From Mesorhizobium loti (GTDB lineage Bacteria; Pseudomonadota; Alphaproteobacteria; Rhizobiales; Rhizobiaceae), in contig NZ_PJRO01000019.1 of assembly GCF_002858745.1 (NCBI RefSeq), forward strand, positions 1 through 64,000: a stretch of 64,000 nucleotides of DNA, written 5' to 3'. This document shows, piece by piece, positions 7,939 to 17,016 of this stretch. The translations under genes and the position numbers were made by a program. The notes under the pieces were generated by a model that made no database searches, was not told the DNA's origin, and saw only the letters and a program-made list of their open reading frames with translations. Positions within the stretch are counted from its first letter, which is position 1, and the number at the start of each line of letters is the position of its first letter.

Positions 7939-8900
7939 CGCTCGAGCACGAGGGACTTGCCCTCGAAGCGTGAAACGCAAGGCATGATCTTCTTGCCCGA
8001 ACAATGCTCGGCTTCTGTCAGCCAATGGTCGTTGTGCTTGAAGGTGCCGTCATAGGAGACGACGTTGGTCTCGCACTGGCCGCAGACGCCGCCACGGCAC
8101 AGATAGGGCGGGTCGATGCCGGCGGCTTCCATCGCCTCGAGCAGGCTCTGTTCTTCGCCGACGCTGATCTGCAGCTTGCTGAGCGCCAGAGTAACGTCGA
8201 AGGGCAGGCCCGGCTGCGGCGCGGCGAAGTGTTCGTAATGCACGGTTTCGTCCGGCCAGCCATGTGCCGCCGCCGTCTCACGTACCCAGCGGATCATGCC
8301 GGCGGGACCGCAGACATAAAGGTGCGTGCCAAGCGGCTGCGAGGCCAGCAGGCGTTCGAGCGGCAACCGTTCATTGGTGTCGTCATAATAGATGTTGACC
8401 CGCTTGCCGTAGCGATCATGCAAAACATCGGCATAGGTGCCGAGCGCCGGCGTGCGGCAGGTGTAGTGCAATTCGAAATTGCCGCCTTCGCCGGCAAGCT
8501 GCGCGGTCTGTGCCATGAACGGCGTGATGCCGATGCCGCCTGCCACCAGCAGATGCTTTCTGGCCCTGAGGTCGAGCGAGAACAGGTTGACCGGGTAGGA
8601 GATCACCATCTCCATGCCGCGTTTGACATGGTTGTGCATGAACAGGGAGCCGCCGCGACCGGAATCGTCGCGGCGCACGCTGATCGTGTAGTCGCGCGTG
8701 TTGTGAGGCGAGCTCATCAGCGAATAGGGGTTCAACCGCGATTTGTCGCCGTCGCGCATTTCCACCACGACATGGGCCCCACCGGAAAAGGTCGGCAAGT
8801 CGCCGCCGTCGGTGCGCTCGAAATGGAAACGCTTCACCAATTCGTTGACTGCGACCACATCGGTCACGGTGACGTTCAGTTTCGTGGTTCCCGCGCTCAC
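7935..8900 (-). CDS. dmmB: Dimethylamine monooxygenase reductase subunit (PDR/VanB-type ferredoxin reductase)
   Basis: It passes electrons from NAD(P)H through a flavin and a 2Fe-2S centre to the haem subunit. The protein of 321 residues has the domain order of phthalate dioxygenase reductases. The flavin-binding NPYSLMSSP comes first, then the nucleotide-binding GGIGITPF and the CGPAGM segment. A C-terminal plant-type ferredoxin domain carries cysteines in CRGGVCGQC plus a distal MPC. The start is GTG at 8900 and overlaps the dmmA stop by four bases, which indicates translational coupling. The TAG stop is provided by repeat copy 2. Confidence 0.87.
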   Translation of the reverse strand: MSAGTTKLNVTVTDVVAVNELVKRFHFERTDGGDLPTFSGGAHVVVEMRDGDKSRLNPYSLMSSPHNTRDYTISVRRDDSGRGGSLFMHNHVKRGMEMVISYPVNLFSLDLRARKHLLVAGGIGITPFMAQTAQLAGEGGNFELHYTCRTPALGTYADVLHDRYGKRVNIYYDDTNERLPLERLLASQPLGTHLYVCGPAGMIRWVRETAAAHGWPDETVHYEHFAAPQPGLPFDVTLALSKLQISVGEEQSLLEAMEAAGIDPPYLCRGGVCGQCETNVVSYDGTFKHNDHWLTEAEHCSGKKIMPCVSRFEGKSLVLER

Positions 8901-9496
8901 CGGAAAATCTCCTCTTTCTGAGGGATCTCGCTCGGATCCTCGGCGTTGATGCACACGCCCTGGAAGGCGGCGAGACGGCGCGAATAGTGGTCGCGCACGA
9001 GGAGCAGCAGACCACAATGGGCGCAGGTGGCAGGCTGTGTGGTGACGTTCTCGGTGATGCCCTTGCAATGGACACACTGCACCCGGCGCGCCCATGAGCC
9101 ACGATGTTCGGTCTGGATCGAGGAATGGTCGATGCCAGCTTCGAGCGCCACCTGCATGGCCTGGCCAATCAATCCCTCGGAACCGGTGAGATAAAGCCTG
9201 AGGCCCATATGCGCATTGGCAAGCGTCTGCCTGAGACGCGGCAGGGCTGCAGCAACGGAGGGGCCTTCATAGAATTGGGCAGGCTTCAGGGTTCTGAGCG
9301 CAGTCTGGAACTGGTTCCCGGCCATCTCGGGAATGAACATGATGTGCGCGCTGGCGAAGAACCCGTCCGGAGCCTTCTTCGCCAGATCGAGGATCGCGGC
9401 CGCGCCTTCGGCGTCCGCGATGAAGAGATGGTTCTTGCCGGTCTGGGGCGACAGGGTTCCGTAGACCGGGCGACTGAGGATCGTCTTTGCCGGCAT
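8897..9496 (-). CDS. dmmA: Dimethylamine monooxygenase small subunit, DmmA family
   Basis: This protein of 199 residues fits the DmmA family, an accessory subunit of the haem N-demethylase complex. The middle resembles a nucleotide- or flavin-binding fold (LRLYLTGSEGLIGQAM). A zinc-ribbon-like C-terminus has two CxxC pairs (CVHC and CAHC). The ATG at 9496 is chosen; an in-frame TTG at 9505 would add three residues and lies just after the dmmD stop (9510-9512). Tight packing between dmmD and dmmB supports membership of one complex. Confidence 0.8.
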   Translation of the reverse strand: MPAKTILSRPVYGTLSPQTGKNHLFIADAEGAAAILDLAKKAPDGFFASAHIMFIPEMAGNQFQTALRTLKPAQFYEGPSVAAALPRLRQTLANAHMGLRLYLTGSEGLIGQAMQVALEAGIDHSSIQTEHRGSWARRVQCVHCKGITENVTTQPATCAHCGLLLLVRDHYSRRLAAFQGVCINAEDPSEIPQKEEIFR

Positions 9497-9509
9497 CCCG
9501 TCCAATGGA

Positions 9510-10643
9510 TCAGCCCTTCGCCGTACGCTTCAGCTTTTTCGGATCGTCGAACGGCAATGCCTGTGCGGTCGCCTTCACCGATCCGGACGCGTTGCGGACC
9601 TCAAGATCGGTGCCGGCGACGGCGCAGTCGACATCGAGGCGGGCAATGCCCATCGATTTTTTCACCAACGGTGAATACATCGCGCAGGTCACGACACCGA
9701 CCTTCTTGCCGTTGCGGTAAATCGGGGCGCCTTCGTCGGCAGGCTTGGTGCCTTCCAGCAGGACGCCGAAAATTTTGAAGCGTTCCTTGCCCCTGAGGCG
9801 GTAATGTTCCTCGGCGCCACGGAAGCCGGTCTTGCCGGGGCTGACGGTGAAGTCCAGCCCAAGTTCCCACAGCGTGTCGCCAGGCCCTTCGTTCGCAAAG
9901 GGATATTTCTGCGAATTGTCGTAGGGATAAAAGAGCAGGTAGCTTTCGACGCGCAGCATGTCGAGCGTGGTAAAGCGGCAGGGGATGATACCCTCCGACT
10001 TGCCTTCCTCGAGGATACGATCCCAGATCGTTCCGGCATCCTGGCCACGGCAGAAGATCTCATAACCGCGCTCGCCGGTATAACCGGTACGCGAAATCAT
10101 CACCGGCAGGCCGAAAAGCTGGGTCTGCATGTGGTGGAAGTAGTTGAGGTCGCGGATGCCGGGCACATGTTTGGCCAGGTAATCGACGGCGGTCGGGCCC
10201 TGCAGCGATAGGTCATGCAGATTGTCGTCGAAGCGAACCGATACGTCGCGCCCGATGGATGCGCGGGTCAGTTCTTCGTGACCCGTGCCCGAGCCATGCA
10301 CAACCATCCAGGAATTGGTGCTGATGCGGTAGACGACGCAATCGTCGGTGAATTTTCCGGCCTCGTTGAGCATGCAGGCATAGACCGACTTGCCCGGGTA
10401 GATCTTCTCGACATCGCGTGTCGTGCACAGGTCGATAAGGTGCGAGGCATGCGGGCCCGTGATGTGAACCTTCTTCAGTCCGGAGACATCCATCAGGCCG
10501 GCCTTGGTGCGGATGGCGACATATTCTTCGTCGGCGTCCTTGTCATAGGTCCAGGCCGTGCCCATGCCACTCCAGTCTTCTAGCTTGGAGCCCAGGGCGC
10601 GATGGCGGTCGGCCAAAGTCGAGAAACGCCAGGATGCTGTCAT
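9510..10643 (-). CDS. dmmD: Dimethylamine monooxygenase GcvT-like folate-binding subunit
   Basis: This protein of 377 residues is related to the glycine-cleavage T protein. It very likely binds tetrahydrofolate and captures the formaldehyde released by the haem subunit as methylene-THF. Visible family motifs are LMDVSGLKKVHITGPHA near residue 60, SLQGPTAVDYL, SRTGYTGERGYEIF, and a C-terminal barrel with KVGVVTCAMYSP. It is first in the operon, with GGAGAAGGA ahead of the ATG at 10643. A longer frame reaching upstream lacks a better start. It diverges from mgsA across a 302 bp control region. Confidence 0.85.
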   Translation of the reverse strand: MTASWRFSTLADRHRALGSKLEDWSGMGTAWTYDKDADEEYVAIRTKAGLMDVSGLKKVHITGPHASHLIDLCTTRDVEKIYPGKSVYACMLNEAGKFTDDCVVYRISTNSWMVVHGSGTGHEELTRASIGRDVSVRFDDNLHDLSLQGPTAVDYLAKHVPGIRDLNYFHHMQTQLFGLPVMISRTGYTGERGYEIFCRGQDAGTIWDRILEEGKSEGIIPCRFTTLDMLRVESYLLFYPYDNSQKYPFANEGPGDTLWELGLDFTVSPGKTGFRGAEEHYRLRGKERFKIFGVLLEGTKPADEGAPIYRNGKKVGVVTCAMYSPLVKKSMGIARLDVDCAVAGTDLEVRNASGSVKATAQALPFDDPKKLKRTAKG

Positions 10644-10945
10644 GTGGGTGTCCTTCTCCTCAAGGGTACCTTCGAAAAGCGGCCATTCTTTTCTTATCGG
10701 CCTGCGCTTTCGCCAGACGCATATTGACTCGAATTCCGTCGTCTGGGCAATATCTTTGTGCAAGAAATATTACTGATAGGCAACTTTTCCTGGTTCCGAC
10801 TTTAGTCCTCTGTCGAGACCTCGGTTCCGCTGCGGGATGTGACGTTGGACTTTTCTGTAAGGAAAAAAACATTCATAGCAGTTGAACTGGATTTTTAAAG
10901 CTGCTAGCGTTCAATCATCGGACTGCTGCCATTGGAGGTAACGTC
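10644..10945. promoter_or_regulatory. Divergent control region between dmm and mgs operons
   Basis: These 302 bases hold no gene. They separate dmmD (minus) from mgsA (plus), so both methylamine operons are probably driven from here. There is an AT-rich imperfect dyad near 10750-10772 (AATATC ... GAAATATT) and an A-rich tract at 10859-10868. GGAGG at 10935-10939 serves mgsA. I cannot place the -10 and -35 boxes with confidence. Confidence 0.5.
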
Positions 10946-11842
10946 GTGTGCGGAATTGTGGGACTGTTCTTGAAGGACAAGACATTGGAGCCGCAGCTCG
11001 GCGCCATGCTCTCTGAAATGCTGGTGATGCTGACCGACCGTGGTCCCGACAGCGCGGGCATCGCGGTTTACGGCGCGGCCACCAAAGGTAAGGCTAAGGT
11101 TACAATTCAGTCACCCTCGCCGGAGGCGGACTTTGCCGGCCTGGAAGCCGAGCTCAGCAAGAAGATCGACGCGAAGGTCAAGCTGCTGGCCAAATCCACA
11201 CATGCAGTGATCGACGTGCCGGCCGGCAAGGTCGAAGCGGCGCGCGAAGCGATTGCCGAACTTCGTCCATCCGTGCGCATCATGGGTGCCGGCGAAGCCA
11301 TCGAAATCTACAAGGAAGTCGGCCTGCCAGTCGATGTCGTGAAGCGTTTCGACGTTACCAAGATGACCGGGTCCCACGGCATCGGCCATACCCGCATGGC
11401 AACGGAATCCGCGGTCACCACGCTCGGAGCACACCCCTTCTCGACCGGTCCCGACGAGTGCCTCGTGCACAACGGTTCTTTGTCCAACCACAACAATCTG
11501 CGGCGCGAACTGATCCGCGAAGGCATGAAGTTCGAGACCGAGAACGACACCGAAGTCGCCGCAGCTTATCTGTCGTCCAAGATCGCGCATGGCCAGAACC
11601 TCGGCCAGGCACTGGAAAGCAGCGTCAATGACCTCGACGGCTTCTTCACTTTCGTGGTCGGTACCAAGAACGGTTTCGGCGTGGTGCGCGATGCCATTGC
11701 CTGCAAGCCGGCCGTGCTTGCCGAGACCGACCGCTACGTTGCCTTTGGCTCCGAATATCGTGCGCTGACCAAACTGCCGGGTATCGAGGATGCCAAGGTG
11801 TGGGAGCCGGAGCCGTCAACCGTCTACTTCTGGGAGCACTGA
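10946..11842 (+). CDS. mgsA: N-methylglutamate synthase subunit A (glutamine amidotransferase-like, GlxB type)
   Basis: This class-II amidotransferase subunit belongs to N-methylglutamate synthase, which makes N-methylglutamate from methylamine or gamma-glutamylmethylamide. The protein of 298 residues has the N-terminal nucleophile Cys2 directly after a GTG start (reading CGIVGLF). It also has the family segments DRGPDSAGIAVYG, GIGHTRMATESA and LVHNGSLSNHNNLRREL. The start is fixed by Cys2 and by GGAGG seven bases upstream. It heads the operon mgsABC-gmaS-mgdABCD, and mgsB starts four bases after its stop. Confidence 0.92.
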   Translation: MCGIVGLFLKDKTLEPQLGAMLSEMLVMLTDRGPDSAGIAVYGAATKGKAKVTIQSPSPEADFAGLEAELSKKIDAKVKLLAKSTHAVIDVPAGKVEAAREAIAELRPSVRIMGAGEAIEIYKEVGLPVDVVKRFDVTKMTGSHGIGHTRMATESAVTTLGAHPFSTGPDECLVHNGSLSNHNNLRRELIREGMKFETENDTEVAAAYLSSKIAHGQNLGQALESSVNDLDGFFTFVVGTKNGFGVVRDAIACKPAVLAETDRYVAFGSEYRALTKLPGIEDAKVWEPEPSTVYFWEH

Positions 11843-11846
11843 GCCG

Positions 11847-12584
11847 ATGAACGTGACCACTCTCGCCAAGGCGCCTCAACGCGAAGTCAACTATGCGCCG
11901 CGCGTCTTCGATCTTGACGCGGCACCGCTGCGCGAACTCAACCTCGCTTTGCATCAGGTAACGGATGCGTCCGACGAACCGAGCTGGGAAGTGATCAACC
12001 CGAAGGGCAGTCACGCCGTGGCTGCCGGCGTCGCGCAGCCTATCGCCGTCGAAGTGCGTGGCAGCGTCGGCTATTACTGCGGCGGCATGAACGACAGGGC
12101 CAGCATCACCGTGCATGGCTCGGCCGGACCGGGTGTTGGCGAAAACATGATGTCGGGCCAGATCACCGTGAAGGGCGACGCCAGCCAGTATGCCGGTGCG
12201 ACCGGACGTGGTGGCCTGCTGGTCATCGAAGGCAATGCCTCCTCGCGCTGCGGCATTTCGATGAAGGGTATCGATATCGTCGTACGCGGCAACGTCGGCC
12301 ACATGTCGGCCTTCATGGCGCAATCCGGCAACCTCGTCGTGCTGGGCAATGCAGGTGATGCGCTGGGGGATTCCATCTACGAAGCGCGCCTGTTCGTGCG
12401 TGGCGAGGTGAAGAGCCTCGGCGCCGACTGCATCAAGAAGGAGATGCGGCCTGAGCATATCGCCAAGCTCAAGGAACTGCTCGACCGCGCTGGCATCACC
12501 GACGTCAAGCCGGAAGAATTCACACGCTACGGATCGGCTCGTACGCTCTACAACTTCAACATCGACAACGCCGACGCGTACTGA
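11847..12584 (+). CDS. mgsB: N-methylglutamate synthase subunit B (GlxC type)
   Basis: This protein of 245 residues corresponds to the C-terminal beta-helix domain of glutamate synthase. It shows the regular glycine-rich turns of that domain: VRGSVGYYCGGMN, GSAGPGVGENMMSG, VRGNVGHMSAF and GNAGDALGDSIYEA. In glutamate synthases this domain is structural and supports ammonia channelling between amidotransferase and FMN domains. The ATG at 11847 begins after a four-base gap from mgsA, and mgsC follows after 12 bases. Confidence 0.92.
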   Translation: MNVTTLAKAPQREVNYAPRVFDLDAAPLRELNLALHQVTDASDEPSWEVINPKGSHAVAAGVAQPIAVEVRGSVGYYCGGMNDRASITVHGSAGPGVGENMMSGQITVKGDASQYAGATGRGGLLVIEGNASSRCGISMKGIDIVVRGNVGHMSAFMAQSGNLVVLGNAGDALGDSIYEARLFVRGEVKSLGADCIKKEMRPEHIAKLKELLDRAGITDVKPEEFTRYGSARTLYNFNIDNADAY

Positions 12585-12596
12585 GGGGACGCCTAA

Positions 12597-13925
12597 ATGA
12601 CCTATCACAATCCTCCGACGACGCCTCGCCGGTCGGCAACGTTCGATGACTATACAATGTCGGAAATCCGCCGGGCGGCGGCGACCGGCATCTATGACAT
12701 CCGCGGCTCGGGCGCCAAGCGCAAGCTGCCACATTTCGACGACCTTCTGTTCCTCGGCGCCTCGATCTCGCGCTATCCGCTGGAAGGCTATCGCGAGCGC
12801 TGCGACACCAGCGTTACGCTCGGCGCCCGTCATGCGAAGAAGCCGATCCAACTGAAAATCCCGATCACCATCGCCGGGATGAGCTTCGGTTCGTTGTCGG
12901 GACCGGCCAAGGAAGCGCTCGGGCGCGGCGCGACGATTGCCGGCACCTCGACGACCACCGGCGATGGCGGCATGACGGAGGAGGAGCGCGGTCATTCCCA
13001 GACGCTCGTCTATCAGTATCTACCGTCACGCTATGGCATGAACCCGCGTGACCTGCGCCGTGCCGATGCGATCGAGATCGTCGTCGGCCAGGGTGCCAAG
13101 CCCGGTGGCGGCGGCATGCTGCTCGGCCAGAAGATCTCCGATCGCGTCGCCGAGATGCGCACGCTGCCCAAGGGCATCGACCAGCGTTCAGCCTGCCGCC
13201 ATCCCGATTGGACCGGTCCGGACGATCTCGAAATCAAGATCCTCGAACTGCGTGAAATCACCGACTGGGAGAAGCCGATCTACGTCAAGGTTGGCGGCGC
13301 GCGGCCCTATTACGATACAGCTCTTGCCGTGAAAGCGGGTGCCGATGTGGTGGTGCTCGACGGCATGCAGGGCGGCACCGCGGCGACGCAGGAAGTGTTC
13401 ATCGAACATGTCGGCCAGCCGACGCTCGCCTGCATCCGTCCTGCCGTAAAGGCGCTGCAGGACCTCGGCATGCACCGCAAGGTGCAGCTCATTGTCTCCG
13501 GTGGTATCCGCAACGGTGCTGATGTCGCCAAGGCGCTGGCGCTGGGCGCGGACGCGGTCTCGATCGGCACGGCCGCGCTGATCGCGCTCGGCGACAACGA
13601 CCCGCGCTGGGAGGACGAGTACCAGAAGCTCGGGACAACGGCGGGTGCCTATGATGACTGGCACGAAGGCAAGGATCCGGCCGGTATCACCACCCAGGAT
13701 CCCGAGCTTATGAAACGCGTCGATCCGATCGCCGCCGGCCGGCGTCTGGCGAATTATCTCAAAGTGATGACGCTGGAGGCACAGACGATCGCCCGTGCCT
13801 GCGGCAAAAATCACGTACACAACCTGGAGCCGGAGGACCTCTGCGCCCTGACAATCGAATCCGCGGCCATGGCGGGCGTTCCACTCGCCGGCACCGGCTG
13901 GATACCCGGAAAGGGCAGCTTCTAG
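12597..13925 (+). CDS. mgsC: N-methylglutamate synthase subunit C (glutamate synthase-like, GlxD type)
   Basis: This FMN- and Fe-S-containing catalytic subunit has 442 residues and corresponds to the central GltB domain. Visible features are ITIAGMSFGSLSGPAKEALG, the GAKPGGGGMLLGQKI loop, YVKVGGARPYYDTALAVKAG, and the FMN phosphate site GGIRNGADVAKALALGADAV. Cysteine-bearing segments (ARACGKNHVHNLEPEDLCAL) fit a cluster-binding region near the C-terminus. GAGGGGA precedes the ATG. Its partners MgsA and MgsB are directly upstream and gmaS follows. Confidence 0.92.
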   Translation: MTYHNPPTTPRRSATFDDYTMSEIRRAAATGIYDIRGSGAKRKLPHFDDLLFLGASISRYPLEGYRERCDTSVTLGARHAKKPIQLKIPITIAGMSFGSLSGPAKEALGRGATIAGTSTTTGDGGMTEEERGHSQTLVYQYLPSRYGMNPRDLRRADAIEIVVGQGAKPGGGGMLLGQKISDRVAEMRTLPKGIDQRSACRHPDWTGPDDLEIKILELREITDWEKPIYVKVGGARPYYDTALAVKAGADVVVLDGMQGGTAATQEVFIEHVGQPTLACIRPAVKALQDLGMHRKVQLIVSGGIRNGADVAKALALGADAVSIGTAALIALGDNDPRWEDEYQKLGTTAGAYDDWHEGKDPAGITTQDPELMKRVDPIAAGRRLANYLKVMTLEAQTIARACGKNHVHNLEPEDLCALTIESAAMAGVPLAGTGWIPGKGSF

Positions 13926-13978
13926 GCAATTTCTTCGTTCAATCAAAAACAACAAGAAGAACAACCCAGGGGAAAACA

Positions 13979-15316
13979 ATGGGAACCAATTTCGAGGCCA
14001 GCAAGGCAGTTACCGCAGAGCTGAAGGATTTCGCCCGGGCGCGTAACGTCAAATATTTCATGATCTCCTACACCGACCTGTTCGGCGGCCAGCGTGCCAA
14101 GCTGGTACCGGCACAGGCGATCGCGGATATGCAGAAGGATGGAGCCGGCTTTGCCGGCTTTGCCACTTGGCTGGACCTGACGCCGGCGCACCCGGACATG
14201 CTGGCGGTGCCGGATCCGGATTCGGTCATTCAATTGCCGTGGAAGCCGGAGGTCGCCTGGCTGGCTTCGGACTGCCTGATGGAAGGCAAGAGCGTGGCGC
14301 AGGCGCCGCGCAACACACTGAAACGCCTGGTTTCCGAAGCCGCCGAATTCGGCATCCGCGTGAAGACCGGCGTCGAACCCGAATTCTTCCTGACGACACC
14401 GGACGGCAAGCAGATCTCCGACGAGTACGATACAGCGGCCAAATCCTGCTACGACCAGCAGGCGGTGATGCGCCGCTATGACGTGATCGCCGAAATCTGC
14501 GATGCGATGCTCTCGCTGAACTGGGAGCCTTACCAGAACGACCATGAGGACGCGAACGGCCAGTTCGAGATGAACTGGGCCTACGATGATGTGCTGGCAA
14601 CCGCTGACAAGCACTCCTTCTTCAAGTTCATGGTGAAGTCTATCGCCGAGAAGCACGGCCTGCGTGCCACCTTCATGCCGAAGCCGTTCCAGGGCCTGAC
14701 CGGTAATGGCTGCCATGCCCATATCTCGGTCTGGGATCTTGGCGGCAAGACCAACGCCTTCGCCGACAAGAGCATGGAACTCGGGCTTTCCCAGCAGGGC
14801 CGCCACTTCCTCGGCGGCATCATGAAACATGCTTCGGCGCTGGCCGCCATCTGCAACCCGACCGTCAATTCCTACAAGCGCATCAACGCGCCACGCACGA
14901 TATCGGGTGCCACCTGGGCGCCCAACACGGTGACCTGGACCGGCAACAACCGCACGCACATGGTGCGTGTGCCGGGCCCCGGCCGCTTCGAGCTTCGTCT
15001 ACCGGATGGCGCCGCCAACCCATACCTGATGCAGGCGGTGATCATCGCCGCCGGCCTCGACGGCATGAAGAGCAAGGCCGATCCGGGTCCACGCAGCGAC
15101 ATCGACATGTACAAGGACGGCCACACCGTAACCCACGGCGCCAAGCTGCCGCTCAACCTGCTCGACGCATTGCGCGAATACGACAAGGACACGTCGCTGA
15201 AGGCGGCGATGGGCGAGGAGTTCTCAGCTGCCTTCATCCGGCTGAAGCAGCAGGAGTGGAACTCCTACGCTTCGCATTTCACCCAGTGGGAGCGCGACCA
15301 TACGCTTGACGTGTAG
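13979..15316 (+). CDS. gmaS: Gamma-glutamylmethylamide synthetase
   Basis: It ligates methylamine to the gamma-carboxyl of glutamate with ATP, the entry step of the N-methylglutamate pathway. The protein of 445 residues belongs to the glutamine synthetase superfamily. It has the metal and glutamate site TGVEPEFFL, the segment NDHEDANGQFEMNW, and NGCHAHISVWD with the catalytic loop histidines. NNRTHMVRVPGPGRFELR is the ATP and glutamate site. AGGGG precedes the ATG. Its place between mgsABC and mgdABCD distinguishes it from ordinary glutamine synthetase. The TAG stop is the first triplet of repeat copy 3. Confidence 0.95.
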   Translation: MGTNFEASKAVTAELKDFARARNVKYFMISYTDLFGGQRAKLVPAQAIADMQKDGAGFAGFATWLDLTPAHPDMLAVPDPDSVIQLPWKPEVAWLASDCLMEGKSVAQAPRNTLKRLVSEAAEFGIRVKTGVEPEFFLTTPDGKQISDEYDTAAKSCYDQQAVMRRYDVIAEICDAMLSLNWEPYQNDHEDANGQFEMNWAYDDVLATADKHSFFKFMVKSIAEKHGLRATFMPKPFQGLTGNGCHAHISVWDLGGKTNAFADKSMELGLSQQGRHFLGGIMKHASALAAICNPTVNSYKRINAPRTISGATWAPNTVTWTGNNRTHMVRVPGPGRFELRLPDGAANPYLMQAVIIAAGLDGMKSKADPGPRSDIDMYKDGHTVTHGAKLPLNLLDALREYDKDTSLKAAMGEEFSAAFIRLKQQEWNSYASHFTQWERDHTLDV

Positions 15317-15406
15317 CAATTCCAGGAAAAGTGCGTAGCGGTTTTCCGTCCGGAATTGCGTAAAAACAAAGAGTTAGAGCGTTTCCATGAAAAACGGAAA
15401 CGCCCT
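15314..15406 (-). repeat. Double-hairpin repeat element, copy 3
   Basis: Inverted copy of the element at 6687. It begins TAGCAATTCC, two bases shorter than other copies at this end, so that TAG is at once the gmaS stop and the repeat boundary. It sits inside the mgs-gma-mgd operon between gmaS and mgdA. Confidence 0.85.
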
Positions 15407-15431
15407 GGGACAGAGGCCAGAACAGACTGAA

Positions 15432-16685
15432 ATGCGGTACTCGATCTTCTCGCTCGCCAAGGCGGCGCTTTCAGGCCACAAGGGCTGGACGCGCGCTTGG
15501 CGCGATCCCCAGCCGAAGAAACATTATGACGTGGTGATCATCGGCGGCGGCGGTCATGGACTGGCCACCGCCTACTACCTCGCCAAGGAATACGGCATCC
15601 GCAACGTCGCGGTGCTGGAGAAGGGCTGGATCGGCTCCGGTAATGCCGGCCGCAACACCACCATCATTCGCTCCAACTACATGCTGCCGGGTAATACCGG
15701 TTTCTACGAGCTTTCGATGAAGCTGTGGGAGCGGCAGGAGCAGGACCTCAATTACAACACGATGGTGAGCCAGCGCGGTATCATCAACCTCTATCATTCG
15801 GATGCGCAGCGGGATGCCTTCGCGCGGCGTGGCAATGTCATGCGCATCAACGGCATCGACGCGGAACTGCTCGACAGCGAGCAGATCCGCAAGGTTTTGC
15901 CGTTCCTGAACTACAACAATGCCCGCTTCCCTGTGATGGGCGGCTTGTGGCAGCCGCGTGCCGGTACGGCGCGCCATGATGCCGTCGTATGGGGCTATGC
16001 GCGCGCAGCAGACTCCTTCGGTGTCGACATCATCCAGAATTGCGAGGTGACCGGCTTCGCGCGCGACCAGAACGGCAAGATCACCGGCGTCGAAACGGCG
16101 CGCGGCACGATCAGCGCCGGCAAGGTTGGCATGGCGGTGGCCGGCAGCACGTCGCGCGTCGCAGCGATGGCCGGCATGCGACTGCCTATCGAAAGCCACG
16201 TGCTGCAGGCTTTCGTATCCGAGGCGATCAAGCCGCTCATTCCCGGCGTCATCACCTTCGGTGCCGGCCACTTTTATGTCAGCCAGTCCGACAAGGGCGG
16301 CCTTGTCTTCGGCGGTGATCTCGACGGCTACAATTCTTATGCCCAGCGCGGCAACATGCCGGTGATGGAGGATGTCTGCGAAGGCGGCATGGCGCTGATG
16401 CCGATGATCGGGCGCGTGCGCCTGCTGCGCCAATGGGGTGGCATCATGGACATGTCAATGGACGGCACGCCGATCATCGACAGGACACCGATCGACGGGC
16501 TCTATCTCAACGCCGGCTGGTGCTATGGCGGCTTCAAGGCGACGCCGGCCTCCGGCCTGGTCTTTGCCCATCTGCTTGCTCGCGACGAGCCGCATGAGGA
16601 AGCAAAACGCTTCCGGCTCGACCGCTTCCGGCGTGGCGCGATGATCGACGAGAAGGGCCAGGGCGCCCAACCCAACCTGCATTGA
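15432..16685 (+). CDS. mgdA: N-methylglutamate dehydrogenase subunit A (sarcosine oxidase beta-like)
   Basis: This flavoprotein subunit of the enzyme that oxidatively demethylates N-methylglutamate has 417 residues, the usual length of SoxB. It opens with MRYSIFSLAKAAL and has the dinucleotide-binding VVIIGGGGHGLATAYYLA near residue 35. RNTTIIRSNYM is the region around the covalent-flavin position in SoxB proteins. The C-terminal motif is GLYLNAGWCYGGFKATPASG. An earlier in-frame ATG at 15387 lies inside the repeat and would add repeat-derived residues, so the ATG at 15432, where family similarity begins, is preferred. Confidence 0.93.
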   Translation: MRYSIFSLAKAALSGHKGWTRAWRDPQPKKHYDVVIIGGGGHGLATAYYLAKEYGIRNVAVLEKGWIGSGNAGRNTTIIRSNYMLPGNTGFYELSMKLWERQEQDLNYNTMVSQRGIINLYHSDAQRDAFARRGNVMRINGIDAELLDSEQIRKVLPFLNYNNARFPVMGGLWQPRAGTARHDAVVWGYARAADSFGVDIIQNCEVTGFARDQNGKITGVETARGTISAGKVGMAVAGSTSRVAAMAGMRLPIESHVLQAFVSEAIKPLIPGVITFGAGHFYVSQSDKGGLVFGGDLDGYNSYAQRGNMPVMEDVCEGGMALMPMIGRVRLLRQWGGIMDMSMDGTPIIDRTPIDGLYLNAGWCYGGFKATPASGLVFAHLLARDEPHEEAKRFRLDRFRRGAMIDEKGQGAQPNLH

Positions 16686-16701
16686 AAGCGAGTAAGGCGC
16701 C

Positions 16702-17016
16702 ATGCGCATAGCATGCCCATTCTGCGGAGAACGCGAGCTCGGCGAGTTCACCTACCTCGGCGACGCGGCACCGAAACGGCCGTCGGCTTTCGCTGCCGAC
16801 GGAGCCGAGCAGCCGGATGCCCAGGACCTGTTCTTCGACTACGTCTATCTGCGCGACAACATCGCCGGCGACATGGACGAACGCTGGTATCACGGCGGCG
16901 GCTGCCGTTCGTGGCTGACCGTCACCCGCAACACGACAACACATGAAATCAAGGCCGTGGGCGCGGCACCCGGCGCGGGTGCGCAGAAGCCGGCCAAGGC
17001 AGGCGCGACATCATGA
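16702..17016 (+). CDS. mgdB: N-methylglutamate dehydrogenase subunit B (sarcosine oxidase delta-like)
   Basis: This small zinc-binding subunit has 104 residues and resembles SoxD. It has the N-terminal CPFCGERELGEFTY with the CxxC pair, RDNIAGDMDERWYHGGGCRSW carrying the remaining zinc ligands, and a loose alanine- and lysine-rich tail. Its stop overlaps the mgdC start by four bases. Confidence 0.92.
   Translation: MRIACPFCGERELGEFTYLGDAAPKRPSAFAADGAEQPDAQDLFFDYVYLRDNIAGDMDERWYHGGGCRSWLTVTRNTTTHEIKAVGAAPGAGAQKPAKAGATS

Noticed and set aside
11646..12995. A 449-codon minus-strand open frame opposite mgsA, mgsB and mgsC
   Set aside because: The plus-strand genes have exact family motifs and a coupled operon layout; the minus frame has none.
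15387..15431. Earlier ATG start for mgdA inside the repeat
   Set aside because: It would add 15 residues encoded by repeat DNA; SoxB-type similarity begins at the ATG at 15432.
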